Shown: positions 34,004 to 43,212 of the stretch, one piece after another
How positions within the stretch are numbered: position 1 is the stretch's first letter
How the letters are laid out: each line of letters opens with the position of its first letter
Origin: Croceicoccus hydrothermalis
Lineage (GTDB): Bacteria; Pseudomonadota; Alphaproteobacteria; Sphingomonadales; Sphingomonadaceae
Assembly: GCF_022378335.1 (NCBI RefSeq)
Contig: NZ_JAIQCI010000020.1
Location: 182,436-246,435, forward strand
Length of the DNA: 64,000 nt
Direction: 5' to 3'
The notes under the pieces: model-generated
Database searches by the model: none
The model's input: the letters and a program-made list of their open reading frames with translations, nothing else
Told to the model about the DNA's origin: nothing
Translations under genes and position numbers: made by a program

Positions 34004-34831
34004 TTATTGCTGCGCCTGCATTGCGGCGAACATATCCAGCATGTCTGCGTAATGCGGCTGGTGGTGGACGATGCCGCCGTCGGCAGAGATGATCTGACCG
34101 GTGACAAAGCTGGCCAGGTCCGATGCCAGCCACAGCACCGCGCCGGCAATGTCGTTTGCAACGCTTTCGCGCGGCAGCAGCACGTGCCGCTGGATCATGC
34201 CGAGCTGTTCCTCTGTCATCTGTGCGCGGGCAACCGGGCTGAGGACAAGGCCGGGCAGGATTGCGTTGCAGCGGATGTTGGCCCGGCCAAATTGCGTGGC
34301 AGTGTTACGCGTCAGCGCGTTCACCGCGGCCTTTGATGCGCTGTAGGCGGGGTTGAGAACGTCTCCCAGCAGGGACACGCCAGAACTGGTGTTGATGATC
34401 GAGCCGCCACCGGCAGCGATCATTTGCGGCACCACGTGCTTGGTCACGAACATGGTCCCGCGCACGTTGATGTCGAAGGCAGCGTCCCACACCTCCGGTT
34501 CCATTTCCGCCAGTGAGCCGTCGCGAGTCATCTGCGCGGCACCGGTATTGGCGGCGTTGTTGTGGAGGATGTCGATGCGGCCAAACTCTTCTGCCACGGC
34601 AGCGACCATCGCGGAAACGCTTGCTTCGTCACCCAGGTCCACCTTCAGGCCGATTGCCTTGCCGCCAGCTTCGCCGATCTCCCCGGCAACGCGCTGCGCC
34701 CCTTCCTCGTTAATGTCCGCGATGGCGACTGCGGCACCATGATCTGCCAGCATTTTTGCGCAGGCTTCCCCGATGTTGGCGCCGCCACCGGTAACGATTG
34801 CAATTTTCCCTTCGACCAGCCGCATCGTCAT
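34004..34831 (-). CDS. Short-chain dehydrogenase/reductase with HQPHYAD tail
   Basis: 275 residues. TGGGANIGEACAKML Rossmann motif, HNNAAN near 89, catalytic Ser in NTSSGVS and YSASK, and VTGQIISADGG. The C-terminus ends in HHQPHYADML, shared with the SDRs at 54987 and 59521, which defines a paralogous subfamily with a C-terminal HQPxYAD tail. The ATG at 34831 overlaps the kinase stop (ATGA); ATG at 34825 is an alternative. Convergent with the LLM gene, 42 bp between them. Confidence 0.87.
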   Translation of the reverse strand: MTMRLVEGKIAIVTGGGANIGEACAKMLADHGAAVAIADINEEGAQRVAGEIGEAGGKAIGLKVDLGDEASVSAMVAAVAEEFGRIDILHNNAANTGAAQMTRDGSLAEMEPEVWDAAFDINVRGTMFVTKHVVPQMIAAGGGSIINTSSGVSLLGDVLNPAYSASKAAVNALTRNTATQFGRANIRCNAILPGLVLSPVARAQMTEEQLGMIQRHVLLPRESVANDIAGAVLWLASDLASFVTGQIISADGGIVHHQPHYADMLDMFAAMQAQQ

Positions 34832-35979
34832 TCTCCCAAAAGTTGCCACGTGCCGTAATCTTCGGCGGCGGTGAAGAAGCGCTCGTTCATGGGCACGCCG
34901 TTCTGGCCCCACGCATCGAGATTGGCGACCCAGGCCTGCAAGCCGTACATCACGAACAGCCGGGTCTGCTCCCACGCCTCGTCAAAATCGGGCACGCCCT
35001 GCGCCCCGGTTGCGATCAGGTATTCGCGGTATTGCTTCACCATGTCCTTGTGGTGCTTGCGCCGTTCCTCGATGCTCAGCGCACCGATCACGAAATAGGT
35101 CAGGTCGCGCCAGGGCCGTCCGCGCCGCACCAGCTGCCAGTCCAGCCACAGCCGCTCGCCTCCGGGAAGGATGTAGGTGTTACCCTGATGGCAATCGCCC
35201 AGCACGATGCAGTGCGGTGCGTCGTATGCGCGCTCGATTTCACCCAGCCGGTCGAACGCGCGTTCCACCTTGCGCGGATCATCGAGATAATGCTGCGGCG
35301 CAATTTCGCAGAAAGCCGGATCCTTCAGGTTGGCTTCGATCCACTGCCACATGATCCGCACCTGGTCGCTGTCGACCGGCGTATCCATCTGGGTCTGCAG
35401 CCACGGCGCATTGGCGGGGCTGATCTTGTCGCTGCCCCACAGGCTGCCATGAAGCTTGGCCAGCCCTTCGAGGTTGTCCATGATCATGTCGACGCCGTTG
35501 GCATCGGTGCTGTGGCCGAACTTCCCGCCGCGCTGGACCAGGTCTTCCAGCACCACGAAACCGTGCGCGCTGCCATCGTCGTCCCAGTCGGCGTAGTAGC
35601 ACTTCGCTGTCGGAACCTTCATTTCCTGAACCATGAAATGGTAGAAGCGGGCTTCCAGGGCATGAATATCGACATTGTCGAAAGAGCCGGACCAGTTGGC
35701 TTTCATGCACACATGGTCGGGCAGGCCAGCCGCCTTGCCGGCATCGTTCCAGTCAACCTTTACCCGCCATTTGGTGGTGTGGCTGTTGAGCAGTTCCACC
35801 GTCTCCATGGAGTTGGCGGCAACGCCCGGATACTTGTAGCTCATCATCCGGCCCAGCCACGCGGCATCCACCTGTTCCAGACTCGTCGGCAGCTTTTCCG
35901 TTCGGGCCGGGTAGGGCCGGGGCACGCAGTTCGGATCGACGACTGCGGCCTTGTATTGAGCGGGGGCTTGCGGATCCAT
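34828..35979 (-). CDS. APH/ChoK-like phosphotransferase family protein
   Basis: 383 residues. Kinase-like fold: KANWSGSFDNVDIHALEARFYHF (Lys/Glu pair), then the Brenner-type catalytic LGDCHQGNTYI (Asp and Asn, around residue 260) and LDWQLVRRGRPWRDLTYF (metal Asp). Such proteins phosphorylate small alcohols; in some steroid- and terpene-degraders they lie beside SDR and acyl-CoA genes. ATG at 35979 has AGGAG upstream. It is 2 bp downstream of the MFS gene and coupled to the SDR. Substrate unknown. Confidence 0.85.
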   Translation of the reverse strand: MDPQAPAQYKAAVVDPNCVPRPYPARTEKLPTSLEQVDAAWLGRMMSYKYPGVAANSMETVELLNSHTTKWRVKVDWNDAGKAAGLPDHVCMKANWSGSFDNVDIHALEARFYHFMVQEMKVPTAKCYYADWDDDGSAHGFVVLEDLVQRGGKFGHSTDANGVDMIMDNLEGLAKLHGSLWGSDKISPANAPWLQTQMDTPVDSDQVRIMWQWIEANLKDPAFCEIAPQHYLDDPRKVERAFDRLGEIERAYDAPHCIVLGDCHQGNTYILPGGERLWLDWQLVRRGRPWRDLTYFVIGALSIEERRKHHKDMVKQYREYLIATGAQGVPDFDEAWEQTRLFVMYGLQAWVANLDAWGQNGVPMNERFFTAAEDYGTWQLLGE

Positions 35980-35981
35980 GG

Positions 35982-37259
35982 TCAACTCCTGGCAACTTGT
36001 GATTTCTTGATTTGAAGGCCGGCCAGCAGCAGCAGGATGCCGCCGACTACACAGAACATCATTGCCGCTGCGATGCCCCAGGCAACGCCATCGCGGCCGC
36101 CCACTTCATCGGCGACCCTGCCGATCAACCATGCGCCAAGGCCCACACCGATCAGGTTCGCGCTAAGCTGCACGAAGGATACCGCCAGACCGCGCAATTG
36201 CGGCCCTGCGATGGTCACGATCACAGCGTAGATCGGGCCATTGTAGGATGAACTGAAAATTCCCGCGGCGAACACCAGCACTATCGCAAGCGTGGTATCG
36301 CTCGCGCCCACGGCGGCAAGCCCGGTGATGGCGGTCAGGAACGGGATGATCGCACCCAGCAAAGCGGTCAGGCCCGGATCGAAGCCGCCGCGCGCGGCAT
36401 TGATCCGATCCGTGCCCCAACCCGCAACCAGATTGCCGACCGATCCCAGGATGCCATAGGCGATGGCCACGACCATGCCGGCGCTGGAGATTGCTAGGTC
36501 ATGGCTGTCGATAAGGAACGTGGCGAGCCATGTGCTCATGCCATAGATGCCGGTGGCGATGCAGGTGATGGCGGCGATGCAAAAGAAGATGCCGGGCCTG
36601 CCGAGCAATTCCCCTGCGCGCTGGCGGAAGGGGCCGGATGCCTCTTCGGACGGTGCGTCCTGCTGCCCGCGCTTGGGTTCCCGGATTGTCAGGAACAGCA
36701 GGGGTGCCAGCATCAGGCCGGGAATTCCGGCTGCGACGAAGGCCCATCGCCAGCCGTAAAACTCCACGATCCAGCCGCCCAGAAAGAATGCCAGCGCCGT
36801 GCCGATGCCGGTGCTGAGGTACCAGATGCCGATGGCGGTGGCGCGCTTGTCCGGGCCGAAGTAGTCGGACAACAGCGACATTCCTGTGGGAGATCCGCCG
36901 GCTTCCGCCACGCCAACTGCGGCGCGGCCCATCAGCATGGTCCAGAAACCCGTGGCAGCACCGCACAGTGCGGTAGCTCCGCTCCATGCGCCAAGCGCCA
37001 GGGTCATCAGGTTCTTGCGGTTGAAGCGGTCAACGGCGTAGCCAAAAGGCAGGGCCGCGATGGCAAAGGGAATTCCGTATGCCAGGCCTGCAAGGATGCC
37101 CAACTGTTCGCCAGACAGGCTGAATTCGTCGCCCAGCGGCTTTAGCACGAGGCCGATGATGGCCCTGTCGATCCCGTGACAGGTCTGGGCAATTGTCAGG
37201 ATAGCAAGCACATACCAACGGTAGTTGCCTTGCTCCTTGCTGATATAGGCGCCAGCCAT
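35982..37259 (-). CDS. Major facilitator superfamily transporter
   Basis: 425 residues with about 12 hydrophobic segments. The MFS signature FGYAVDRFNRKNLM lies between segments 2 and 3, and GWRWAFVAAGIPG lies at segment 5. The sequence resembles the spinster/aromatic-acid-type MFS proteins common in sphingomonads, and it shares a GWRWAFVAAG segment with the transporter at 61224. It probably imports the pathway substrate or exports an intermediate. ATG at 37259, GAGAGGAATTC upstream. First gene of a three-gene leftward operon, divergent from the NTF2-like gene. Confidence 0.9.
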   Translation of the reverse strand: MAGAYISKEQGNYRWYVLAILTIAQTCHGIDRAIIGLVLKPLGDEFSLSGEQLGILAGLAYGIPFAIAALPFGYAVDRFNRKNLMTLALGAWSGATALCGAATGFWTMLMGRAAVGVAEAGGSPTGMSLLSDYFGPDKRATAIGIWYLSTGIGTALAFFLGGWIVEFYGWRWAFVAAGIPGLMLAPLLFLTIREPKRGQQDAPSEEASGPFRQRAGELLGRPGIFFCIAAITCIATGIYGMSTWLATFLIDSHDLAISSAGMVVAIAYGILGSVGNLVAGWGTDRINAARGGFDPGLTALLGAIIPFLTAITGLAAVGASDTTLAIVLVFAAGIFSSSYNGPIYAVIVTIAGPQLRGLAVSFVQLSANLIGVGLGAWLIGRVADEVGGRDGVAWGIAAAMMFCVVGGILLLLAGLQIKKSQVARS

Positions 37260-37308
37260 CCGAATTCCTCTCTCGCTTGCCTGCATTGCAGAGTCGCCGA
37301 TGCCGCAA

Positions 37309-37324
37309 CCTGTCCAAGGAAAGG
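37309..37324. promoter_or_regulatory. Putative operator box 7 (CCTGTC-CAAG-GAAAGG)
   Basis: Exact match to the 6-4-6 box with AA upstream of the left half. Located in the divergent region between the MFS gene (start 37259) and the NTF2-like gene (start 37377), 49 bp and 52 bp from the two start codons. The same spacings occur for box 9 at 60386. Confidence 0.55.
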
Positions 37325-37376
37325 CGCGGGGAGTGAGGCATCGCGTGATGAAGCGAAAACGGAGAGTAAAACCGGT

Positions 37377-37769
37377 ATGACGAAGGAAGAACAGAACAAG
37401 GAAGTTGTCCGCCGTTTCCTGGGCGCAGTAGAAGCTGGCGAGATCGATACGATCGAGGCCTTGCAGGCATCCGCATGTAGCTGGTGGATCATCGGAACCG
37501 GCGAAATTTCGCGGGAATCCTACACAGATGCGGTGAAAGGCATGTTGCTGACTGCTTCCCCACGCAAGGTCGAGATCGTCGGCATGGTCGCCGAAGGTGA
37601 TACCGTGACCGCAGAAGTGCGTTCAGAAATGCATTTCGGCGAGCGGGTCTATGCCAATGAATACCATGATCTGTTTGTGATCAGCGACGGCAAGATCGTT
37701 CACGGGCGCGAGTATTTTGACACCGCTAAAGTCGCCGCGTTCTTCGGGTCGCAAGGAGATGCCGCATGA
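37377..37769 (+). CDS. SnoaL/ketosteroid-isomerase-like NTF2 protein
   Basis: 130 residues: VRRFLGAVEAGEIDTIEAL, SWWIIGTG, VEIVGMVAEGDTVTAEV, and YHDLFVISDGKIVHGREYFDTAK. This is a typical SnoaL-like domain. The ATG at 37377 has GGAGAG about 10 nt upstream. Its stop overlaps the start of the next gene (ATGA), so it is co-translated with the epoxide-hydrolase-like protein. It may isomerise a ketosteroid-like enone, in keeping with the downstream KstD-like gene, but this is inference. Confidence 0.8.
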   Translation: MTKEEQNKEVVRRFLGAVEAGEIDTIEALQASACSWWIIGTGEISRESYTDAVKGMLLTASPRKVEIVGMVAEGDTVTAEVRSEMHFGERVYANEYHDLFVISDGKIVHGREYFDTAKVAAFFGSQGDAA

Positions 37770-38188
37770 ACCCTGAAAGCACGGTGCGAAAATTCCTCTC
37801 ACTGTTTCATACCCGCAAGCTTGATGTCGACGCGGTGCGGGCCTTGCTGGCGGACGATGCCCGGTATCAGCCGGTCGTTCCGATCGCGCCAGTCAGGCAG
37901 GGTGCGGATGCCATCTGCGAAGAGTTGGAACGCCAGTACGAACTGTATGACGAATGTGCCTGCAACATTCTGAGCCCCGCTACTTCCGGCTTTACCGTCT
38001 TTACGGAACGGGTCGATACCTGTCGCCAGCTGAAAGATGGGCGGGAAACGACCACCAGTGTCGCCGGTGTGTTCGACGTGGATGCTGCGGGCAAAATCGT
38101 GTGGTGGCGGGAATATTGGGATGGTCTGGATTGCGCCGGGCAACTGGGGATCGATGACCAGGCCATGCGTTCGATCATGTGTGCTTGA
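37766..38188 (+). CDS. Limonene-1,2-epoxide-hydrolase-like NTF2 protein
   Basis: 140 residues. Carries the TERVD Arg-x-Asp pair and the WWREYWD terminal Asp, the same three-residue set as in the proteins at 7627 and 48651. A tail follows (GLDCAGQLGIDDQAM). It overlaps the preceding NTF2-like gene by 4 bp (ATGA). The epoxide-hydrolase assignment rests on the catalytic pattern; other NTF2 activities are possible. Confidence 0.72.
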   Translation: MNPESTVRKFLSLFHTRKLDVDAVRALLADDARYQPVVPIAPVRQGADAICEELERQYELYDECACNILSPATSGFTVFTERVDTCRQLKDGRETTTSVAGVFDVDAAGKIVWWREYWDGLDCAGQLGIDDQAMRSIMCA

Positions 38189-38199
38189 GGGGAATGGCG

Positions 38200-39846
38200 A
38201 TGCAGTATGATGTAGTGGTGATGGGTTCTGGCGGTGCAGGCCTGACAGCAGCGCTGGTCGCCGCCAAGGCGGGCCGCAAGGTGGCCGTGCTGGAAAAGGC
38301 GCCGCACTTTGGCGGGACGACTGCGATCTCCGGTGGCGGTGTGTGGATTCCCGAAAGTCCGCAGGCGGTTGCGGCAGGCGTGGATGACAGCAAGCGGAAG
38401 GCACTCGACTATTGCATGTCAGTGGTGGGCAACCGGGCGGAACGTGAGCTTATCGAAGCCTATATCGAAACGGGGCCGGAAATGGTCGAGTGGCTGGAGG
38501 CCAACAGTTCGGTAAACTTCCTGCTCTCTCCGCCTTCCAGCGACTGGTATCCGGACGTTGAGGGAGCGATGCACGAAGGTCGATTGCTCGCACCTGCCGA
38601 GTATGACGGGAAGCAGCTTGGCCCGTATTTCGACAGCCTGTCCAGACCGCGTCAGGAATTCAACGCGCCTGGCGGAATGATGATCGACCTATTCGACCTG
38701 CCATACATCGCCAGGCTGCCGCGCCCCGGCGCGTTGTGGCACATGGCCAAGATCGCTATCCGGTTTGCGCGGGACAAGAAGAAGCTGGGGCGCGGCTCGC
38801 GTCTCACCATGGGCACCGCCCTGATGGGCAGGTTGTACCGTTCGGTGCTGGATGCAGGTGTCGATCTATATGCAGATGCGCCGGTAGAACGGTTGCTGGT
38901 GGAGGGCGGCAGGGTAACCGGCGTTATGGCCACGATCGGCGGCGAGGAAACGCAAGTCCTTGCATCAAAAGGCGTTATCCTGGCCGCAGGCGGCTTTTCC
39001 GCCAACGAGCAGATGCGCAAGGAATATATTCCCTTTGCCGAACAGCACGTTTCGATCCTGCCCTATGAAAACACCGGCGATGGTATCAAGGTCGCTACCG
39101 CCTCTGGCGCAGTCATGGGGGCGGACAATCACGCCAACGCCGTCTGGGCTGTTGTTTCGAAGCGCACACGCGACGATGGCTATGTCGAGCGCTATGCCCA
39201 CCTCATAGATATGTCGAAACCGGGCTGCATCGCCGTGGGCGAAGACGGCAAACGTTTTGGCAACGAGGCCAGCGTTCATTTCGTGGAAGACATGCATGCC
39301 ACGGGCAATGTGCCAGCATGGATTATCTCCAATGCCAGGAACGTGAAGAAATACGGCTTTGGCCTGTCGCTACCCGGTGGCGGAAAAATCAAGGAGCTGG
39401 TTGCGTCGGGGTATCTGAAAACCGCCGACACGCTGGCAGATCTGGCCGCACAGATCGGTGTAGATGCGGCAGGGCTGGAAGCCACCGCAGCCAAGGTCAA
39501 CGCCGATGCCGCAACGGGTAAGGACAGCGCATTCGGCAAAGGTGATACCTTGATCGATCAGGAAATCGGCGATCCCAACCATGCGCCCAATCCCTGCTTC
39601 GGCCAGGTGGGCGAGGGGCCCTATTACGCAATCCAGATCTTCCCCGGCGATGGTTCGACCACAGTCGGCGTGAAAATCGATGCTCAGTGCCGGGTGAAGG
39701 GTGAAGACGGACAGCCGATCCCCGGACTGTGGGCGGCGGGACTTGATGCCAATTCGATCTGGCAGGGCAAGTCTCCCGCTCATGGCTGCAATGTCGGCCC
39801 GGCCCTGGTGACTGGTTTCATCGCGGGGAGGAGCGTGGCTGCATGA
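38200..39846 (+). CDS. FAD-dependent 3-ketosteroid dehydrogenase-like oxidoreductase
   Basis: 548 residues. N-terminal FAD motif GSGGAGLTAALVAAKAG with VLEK, then GGTTAISGGGVWIPES, a substrate domain, the FAD-binding VILAAGGFSAN, and a C-terminal GPYYAIQIFPGD plus IPGLWAAGLDANSIWQGKSPAHGCNVGPALVTGFIAGR. These are hallmarks of the fumarate reductase/3-ketosteroid Delta1-dehydrogenase (KstD) family; the Tyr in YYA and the final Gly-rich FAD contact match KstD positions. It would introduce a double bond in a 3-keto ring. ATG at 38200 with GAGGGGA 6 nt upstream; ATG at 38194 is less well placed. Confidence 0.85.
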   Translation: MQYDVVVMGSGGAGLTAALVAAKAGRKVAVLEKAPHFGGTTAISGGGVWIPESPQAVAAGVDDSKRKALDYCMSVVGNRAERELIEAYIETGPEMVEWLEANSSVNFLLSPPSSDWYPDVEGAMHEGRLLAPAEYDGKQLGPYFDSLSRPRQEFNAPGGMMIDLFDLPYIARLPRPGALWHMAKIAIRFARDKKKLGRGSRLTMGTALMGRLYRSVLDAGVDLYADAPVERLLVEGGRVTGVMATIGGEETQVLASKGVILAAGGFSANEQMRKEYIPFAEQHVSILPYENTGDGIKVATASGAVMGADNHANAVWAVVSKRTRDDGYVERYAHLIDMSKPGCIAVGEDGKRFGNEASVHFVEDMHATGNVPAWIISNARNVKKYGFGLSLPGGGKIKELVASGYLKTADTLADLAAQIGVDAAGLEATAAKVNADAATGKDSAFGKGDTLIDQEIGDPNHAPNPCFGQVGEGPYYAIQIFPGDGSTTVGVKIDAQCRVKGEDGQPIPGLWAAGLDANSIWQGKSPAHGCNVGPALVTGFIAGRSVAA

Positions 39847-39929
39847 AGACTGTAAACCATTCTCTGGCTGGCGCGTGGCGGGGCTCCCGACGCGACCGGT
39901 CAATATCTCGCAAAACGCAAGATTGGTGA
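39843..39929 (+). pseudogene. Possible truncated next gene of the operon (28 codons)
   Basis: An ATG at 39843 overlaps the KstD-like stop (ATGA), exactly as for intact gene junctions in this window, but the frame closes after 28 codons (MKTVNHSLAGAW... to TGA at 39927-39929). It may be the remains of a further operon gene lost by rearrangement near the insertion sequences. The rest of the gap to 40027 shows no recognisable gene. Confidence 0.3.
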
Positions 39930-40119
39930 CATAACGCCTGCTGCCCAGAGCGACGAATGCGCGGCGCGGCGCGGCTGTGGCGGATCAGCGAGGATCTGGA
40001 GGCCAAGGCGGGTCGACCGGCCAGCTAGAGCGGTTTCCACACGAACGGAATCGGCAGGGATTCCCTTTTCGGCGCTGATGTGATTCACGCTTCCTGCTGG
40101 TGGAAGGAGGCCAGCATGG

Positions 40120-40506
40120 ATGGCACGAGCGCTTTCGCAGGACCTTCGGGACAGGGTCATCGCCGCGATTGATGGTGGATTGAGTTGTCGGGCAGCGGCG
40201 ACACGGTTCGGTGTCAGCGTGTCGAGCGCGATCCGCTGGCGGCAACGCGCGCTGGAGCATGGTCAGGCAGTGGCCAAGCCGCGCGGCGGTGACAGGCATT
40301 CGGGCCGGATCGAGGCGCATGGCCGCTTCATCCGGGAGCTTGTTGCCGAGCAGGGCGACATGACCCTGGTTGAGATCCAGATGCGGTTGATCGAGCGCGG
40401 CGTCTCGGTCGGGATCGGCACCCTGCACCGCTTTTTCGTGCGCCACGGCATCACACGCAAAAAAAGACCGGGCACGCGATCGAGCAAGACCGTCCCGACG
40501 TCCTGA
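40120..40506 (+). CDS. IS630 transposase, first frame (HTH part)
   Basis: 128 residues: an N-terminal helix-turn-helix ([39 protein letters not shown]) and a second DNA-binding segment. This is orfA of a two-frame IS630 transposase. AAGGAGG precedes ATG at 40120. Near its end, an A7 run at 40459-40465 is a likely frameshift site joining it to the DDE-domain frame. Confidence 0.88.
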   Translation: MARALSQDLRDRVIAAIDGGLSCRAAATRFGVSVSSAIRWRQRALEHGQAVAKPRGGDRHSGRIEAHGRFIRELVAEQGDMTLVEIQMRLIERGVSVGIGTLHRFFVRHGITRKKRPGTRSSKTVPTS

Positions 40507-40651
40507 AACAGCGTCGCCAGTGGTTCGACGGCCAACTCGATCTGGAGCCCGAGCGCCTCGTGTTCATCGACGAGACCTGGACCGCGACCAACATGACCCG
40601 CAGCCACGGCCGCTGTCCCAAGGGCGAGCGGCTGCGGATGGGCTTCCCGCA

Positions 40652-40659
40652 CGGCCATC
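40652..40659. repeat. IS66 target-site duplication, left copy
   Basis: CGGCCATC immediately left of the IS66-type element; an identical copy follows the element at 43205-43212. Eight-bp duplications are typical for IS66. Confidence 0.93.
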
Positions 40660-40694
40660 GTAGCCATCCGGTGAGGGCCGCAGCCTAGCTTGGA

Positions 40695-42383
40695 TCAGGC
40701 GGCGATGGCGGCCTGTCGGGGCTGCCAGTTCCAAGGTAGCAGCTCATCGAGCCGGCTGACAGGATGCTCTGCGATGCGGGCGAGGACATCGGCGAGCCAA
40801 GCCTGCGGATCGACGTTGTTGAGGCGCGCGGTCTGGATAAGTGTGTAGAGGATCGCGGCACGCTGGCCGCCGCGATCGGAGCCGCAGAACAGCCAGGCCT
40901 TCCGGCCGAGCGGAACACAGCGCAGAGCGCGTTCGGCGGCATTGTTGGTCAGGCAGACCCGGCCATCGTCGAGGAAGTGGGTGAACGCATGCCAACGCCG
41001 GAGCATGTAGTTGATGGCCTTGGCGAGGTCGTGGCTTCGTGACAGCCTGGCAAGTTGGGTCGTCAGCCACTTGTGCAACTCGGCCATCAGCGGTGCGCTG
41101 AGTTCCTGGCGCACGGCGAACCGCTCGGCGGCGCTCTTGCCGCCCAAGGTACGCTCGATATCGAACAGGGCATCGATCCGCTGCACCGCCTCGAGCGCGA
41201 TCGGGTAGATCATGGCGGTTCGCGCTCCCCGGCTCTTCCTGCGGGCCGTGCCCACGACATCGGCCAGCTCGAAGAACTTGCGCCGCGCATGGGCGAAGCA
41301 GCCGGCTTCGCGCACGGGAGCAGGCTCGCGTCCCTCGCGATAGAGCTCGCCGTAACCGCCATAGGCGTCGGCCTGCAGGATCCCTGACCAGGAGGCGAGA
41401 TGCGTCCTGGGATGTTCGCCGCGCCGATCACGCGAGTAATGGAACAGCGCGGCCGGTGGATCGGTGCCGGCGAACGGCCGGTCGTCGCGCACGTAAACCC
41501 ACAATCGGGCGGTATCGGTCTTGCCCTTGGCCATGACCGGCACGGTGGTGTCGTCGCCATGCAATCGCTCGGCGGCCAGGACATGGGCTTCGATACGCCG
41601 ATAGAGCGGCATCAGCGCGAATGACGCGGCGCCGACCTGGTCGGCGAGCGTCGATGTGCTGAGCGGGATACCCTCGCGGGCAAAGCGCTCGGCCTGACGG
41701 TTGAGAGGCTGATGCTGGCCGTACTTCTCGAAGAGTAGCATGGCGAGGAAGCTCGGGCCGGCCCAGCCACGCGGGACGACGTGGAACGGCGCCGGAGGCT
41801 GGGTGATCTTCTCGCAGTCCCGGCATGAGAACTTCTCGCGCACCGTCTCGATGACTTTCCACGAACGGGGGATCACCTCGAGCGTCTCGGTCACGTCCTC
41901 GCCGAGCTTTGACAGGCGGCCGCCGCCGCAAGCCGGGCACGAGCACGGTGCGGGGACGACGATGCGCTCACGCGGCAAGTGCTCGGGAAATGGCTTCCTG
42001 GCCGGCTTCCTGCGCTCGAACGCGGCGACGGTGGCCGTCTTCGCGGCAGTATCTACGGCCACCAGATCGTCTTCGGCTGCATCGCCTTCGAGATCTTCGA
42101 GCTGCAGCTCCATCTGGTCGAGCAGCCGGCGGGTGCGTTCGGCGCTGGCGCCGTACTGCTCGCGCCTGAGCTTGGCGATCTGCAGCTTGAGATGCGCGAT
42201 CAGCGCCTCGGTCGCGCTCTCCCGGGCGCGGGCGTTGGCCAACTGGGCCTCGACAGTCACCGCACGCTGCTCGGCTTCGTTAGCCCGCTGAGTCGTCGCC
42301 GCCAGCAGCGCCTTGAGCACTTCGACGTCGTCTGGGAGGGGCGAAACGGCAGCTTCCACAAGGGAGAGTGAATCAGCATCCAC
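40695..42383 (-). CDS. tnpC: IS66 transposase TnpC
   Basis: About 562 residues. N-terminal coiled-coil-like helices ([35 protein letters not shown], leucine-zipper-like), a zinc-binding CSCPACGG and CRDCE region, the DDE domain ([20 protein letters not shown]) and the C-terminal [11 protein letters not shown] glutamate motif. This is the main IS66 transposase. The start is uncertain: GTG at 42383 (VDADSLSL, as in many IS66 TnpC) is preferred; TTG at 42401 is in frame. Confidence 0.92.
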   Translation of the reverse strand: MDADSLSLVEAAVSPLPDDVEVLKALLAATTQRANEAEQRAVTVEAQLANARARESATEALIAHLKLQIAKLRREQYGASAERTRRLLDQMELQLEDLEGDAAEDDLVAVDTAAKTATVAAFERRKPARKPFPEHLPRERIVVPAPCSCPACGGGRLSKLGEDVTETLEVIPRSWKVIETVREKFSCRDCEKITQPPAPFHVVPRGWAGPSFLAMLLFEKYGQHQPLNRQAERFAREGIPLSTSTLADQVGAASFALMPLYRRIEAHVLAAERLHGDDTTVPVMAKGKTDTARLWVYVRDDRPFAGTDPPAALFHYSRDRRGEHPRTHLASWSGILQADAYGGYGELYREGREPAPVREAGCFAHARRKFFELADVVGTARRKSRGARTAMIYPIALEAVQRIDALFDIERTLGGKSAAERFAVRQELSAPLMAELHKWLTTQLARLSRSHDLAKAINYMLRRWHAFTHFLDDGRVCLTNNAAERALRCVPLGRKAWLFCGSDRGGQRAAILYTLIQTARLNNVDPQAWLADVLARIAEHPVSRLDELLPWNWQPRQAAIAA

Positions 42384-42420
42384 CCGCAGCCGCAAGATCA
42401 AAATGGCAAACCGGTTGCGA

Positions 42421-42762
42421 TTATCCAGCGCTTGCCGGGCGCCAGGAATACTGCGGATTACGCCAGTCGATGCCTTCCAGCAGGCAGGCCAGTTGCGAAC
42501 TGGTCAGCGACACGACCCCGTCCCTGGCCGAAGGCCACACGAAGCGGCCCTTCTCGAGCCGCTTGGCGTAAAGCGACATGCCGATCCCGTCGTGCCAGAT
42601 GATCTTCACCAGCGAGCCGGCCCGCCCCCGGAACACGAACAGGTCGCCGCCGTGGGGATCGCGCTTGAGGCTTTGCTGGACCAGCAGCGCCAATCCCGGC
42701 ATCCCCTTCCTCATGTCGGTGTGGCCCATCGCGATCCACACCCGCACGCCCGAAGGGATCAT
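42421..42762 (-). CDS. tnpB: IS66 accessory protein TnpB
   Basis: 113 residues with the conserved IS66 Orf2 segment [36 protein letters not shown]. Its exact role in transposition is not known, but it is required in IS66 elements. ATG at 42762 overlaps the tnpA stop (ATGA). Confidence 0.93.
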   Translation of the reverse strand: MIPSGVRVWIAMGHTDMRKGMPGLALLVQQSLKRDPHGGDLFVFRGRAGSLVKIIWHDGIGMSLYAKRLEKGRFVWPSARDGVVSLTSSQLACLLEGIDWRNPQYSWRPASAG

Positions 42763-43119
42763 CGTAGCGCCTTCAGGGCTGCGGTCACCTGTCCTGGCGA
42801 TGCCGCCGCGAAGATGCTCACCCGCTTGCCGCGCGCAAGATCGACAACCATCGTGGGATGTACACCGGTGCGCGCGGTCCCTTCGTCCTCGGCCATCATG
42901 GCCTCTGCGAAGCCTGGTTCAGGCAATGCCTCCGGCATCGGTTCGGCGTTCGCTTCGCGAAGCTTGCGGCGCCAGGTATAGATCAGCCCCGTCGAGACGT
43001 CGTGCAACATCGGTCACACTGGCTCCTGGCGAAAACGCTTCGGTCAGGATCCGCAGCCGCTCTTCCTCGCTCCACCGCCGCCGACGCTCCGGCCCCGAAA
43101 ACACCGTAATCTGGCCCAT
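42759..43119 (-). pseudogene. tnpA: IS66 tnpA, frameshifted
   Basis: The N-terminal frame (from ATG 43119, AGGAG upstream) reads WSEEERLRILTEAFSPGASVTDVARR and then loses the family sequence. The expected continuation DVSTGLIYTWRRKLREA is in another frame running to 42759. Around 42997-43010 the sequence keeps one copy of a CACGACGT-like octamer where the intact family sequence would need two, suggesting an 8-bp deletion between direct repeats. TnpA is a HTH protein needed for IS66 transposition, so this copy is probably immobile. Confidence 0.8.
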
Positions 43120-43204
43120 CAATCGCTCCTAAGCGCGCTCACAAGAGCGTCCTTAAGACCGGTCCCTCAACGCCTCAGCAAGGCGGGGCTCGCCGGATGC
43201 TTAC

Positions 43205-43212
43205 CGGCCATC
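43205..43212. repeat. IS66 target-site duplication, right copy
   Basis: CGGCCATC, identical to 40652-40659, followed directly by the resumed IS630 reading frame (CGCAAGACC...). Confidence 0.93.

Larger units (their letters stand above)
40660..43204 (-). mobile_element. IS66-family insertion sequence (2545 bp)
   Basis: Terminal inverted repeats: left GTAGCCATCCGGTGAG..., right end (reverse complement) GTAAGCATCCGGCGAG..., both followed by GC-rich sequence. The ends begin GTA(A/G)(G/C)C, as in IS66 elements. It carries tnpA, tnpB and tnpC on the - strand. An 8-bp direct duplication CGGCCATC flanks it. It has inserted in the transposase of an IS630-type element. Confidence 0.93.
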
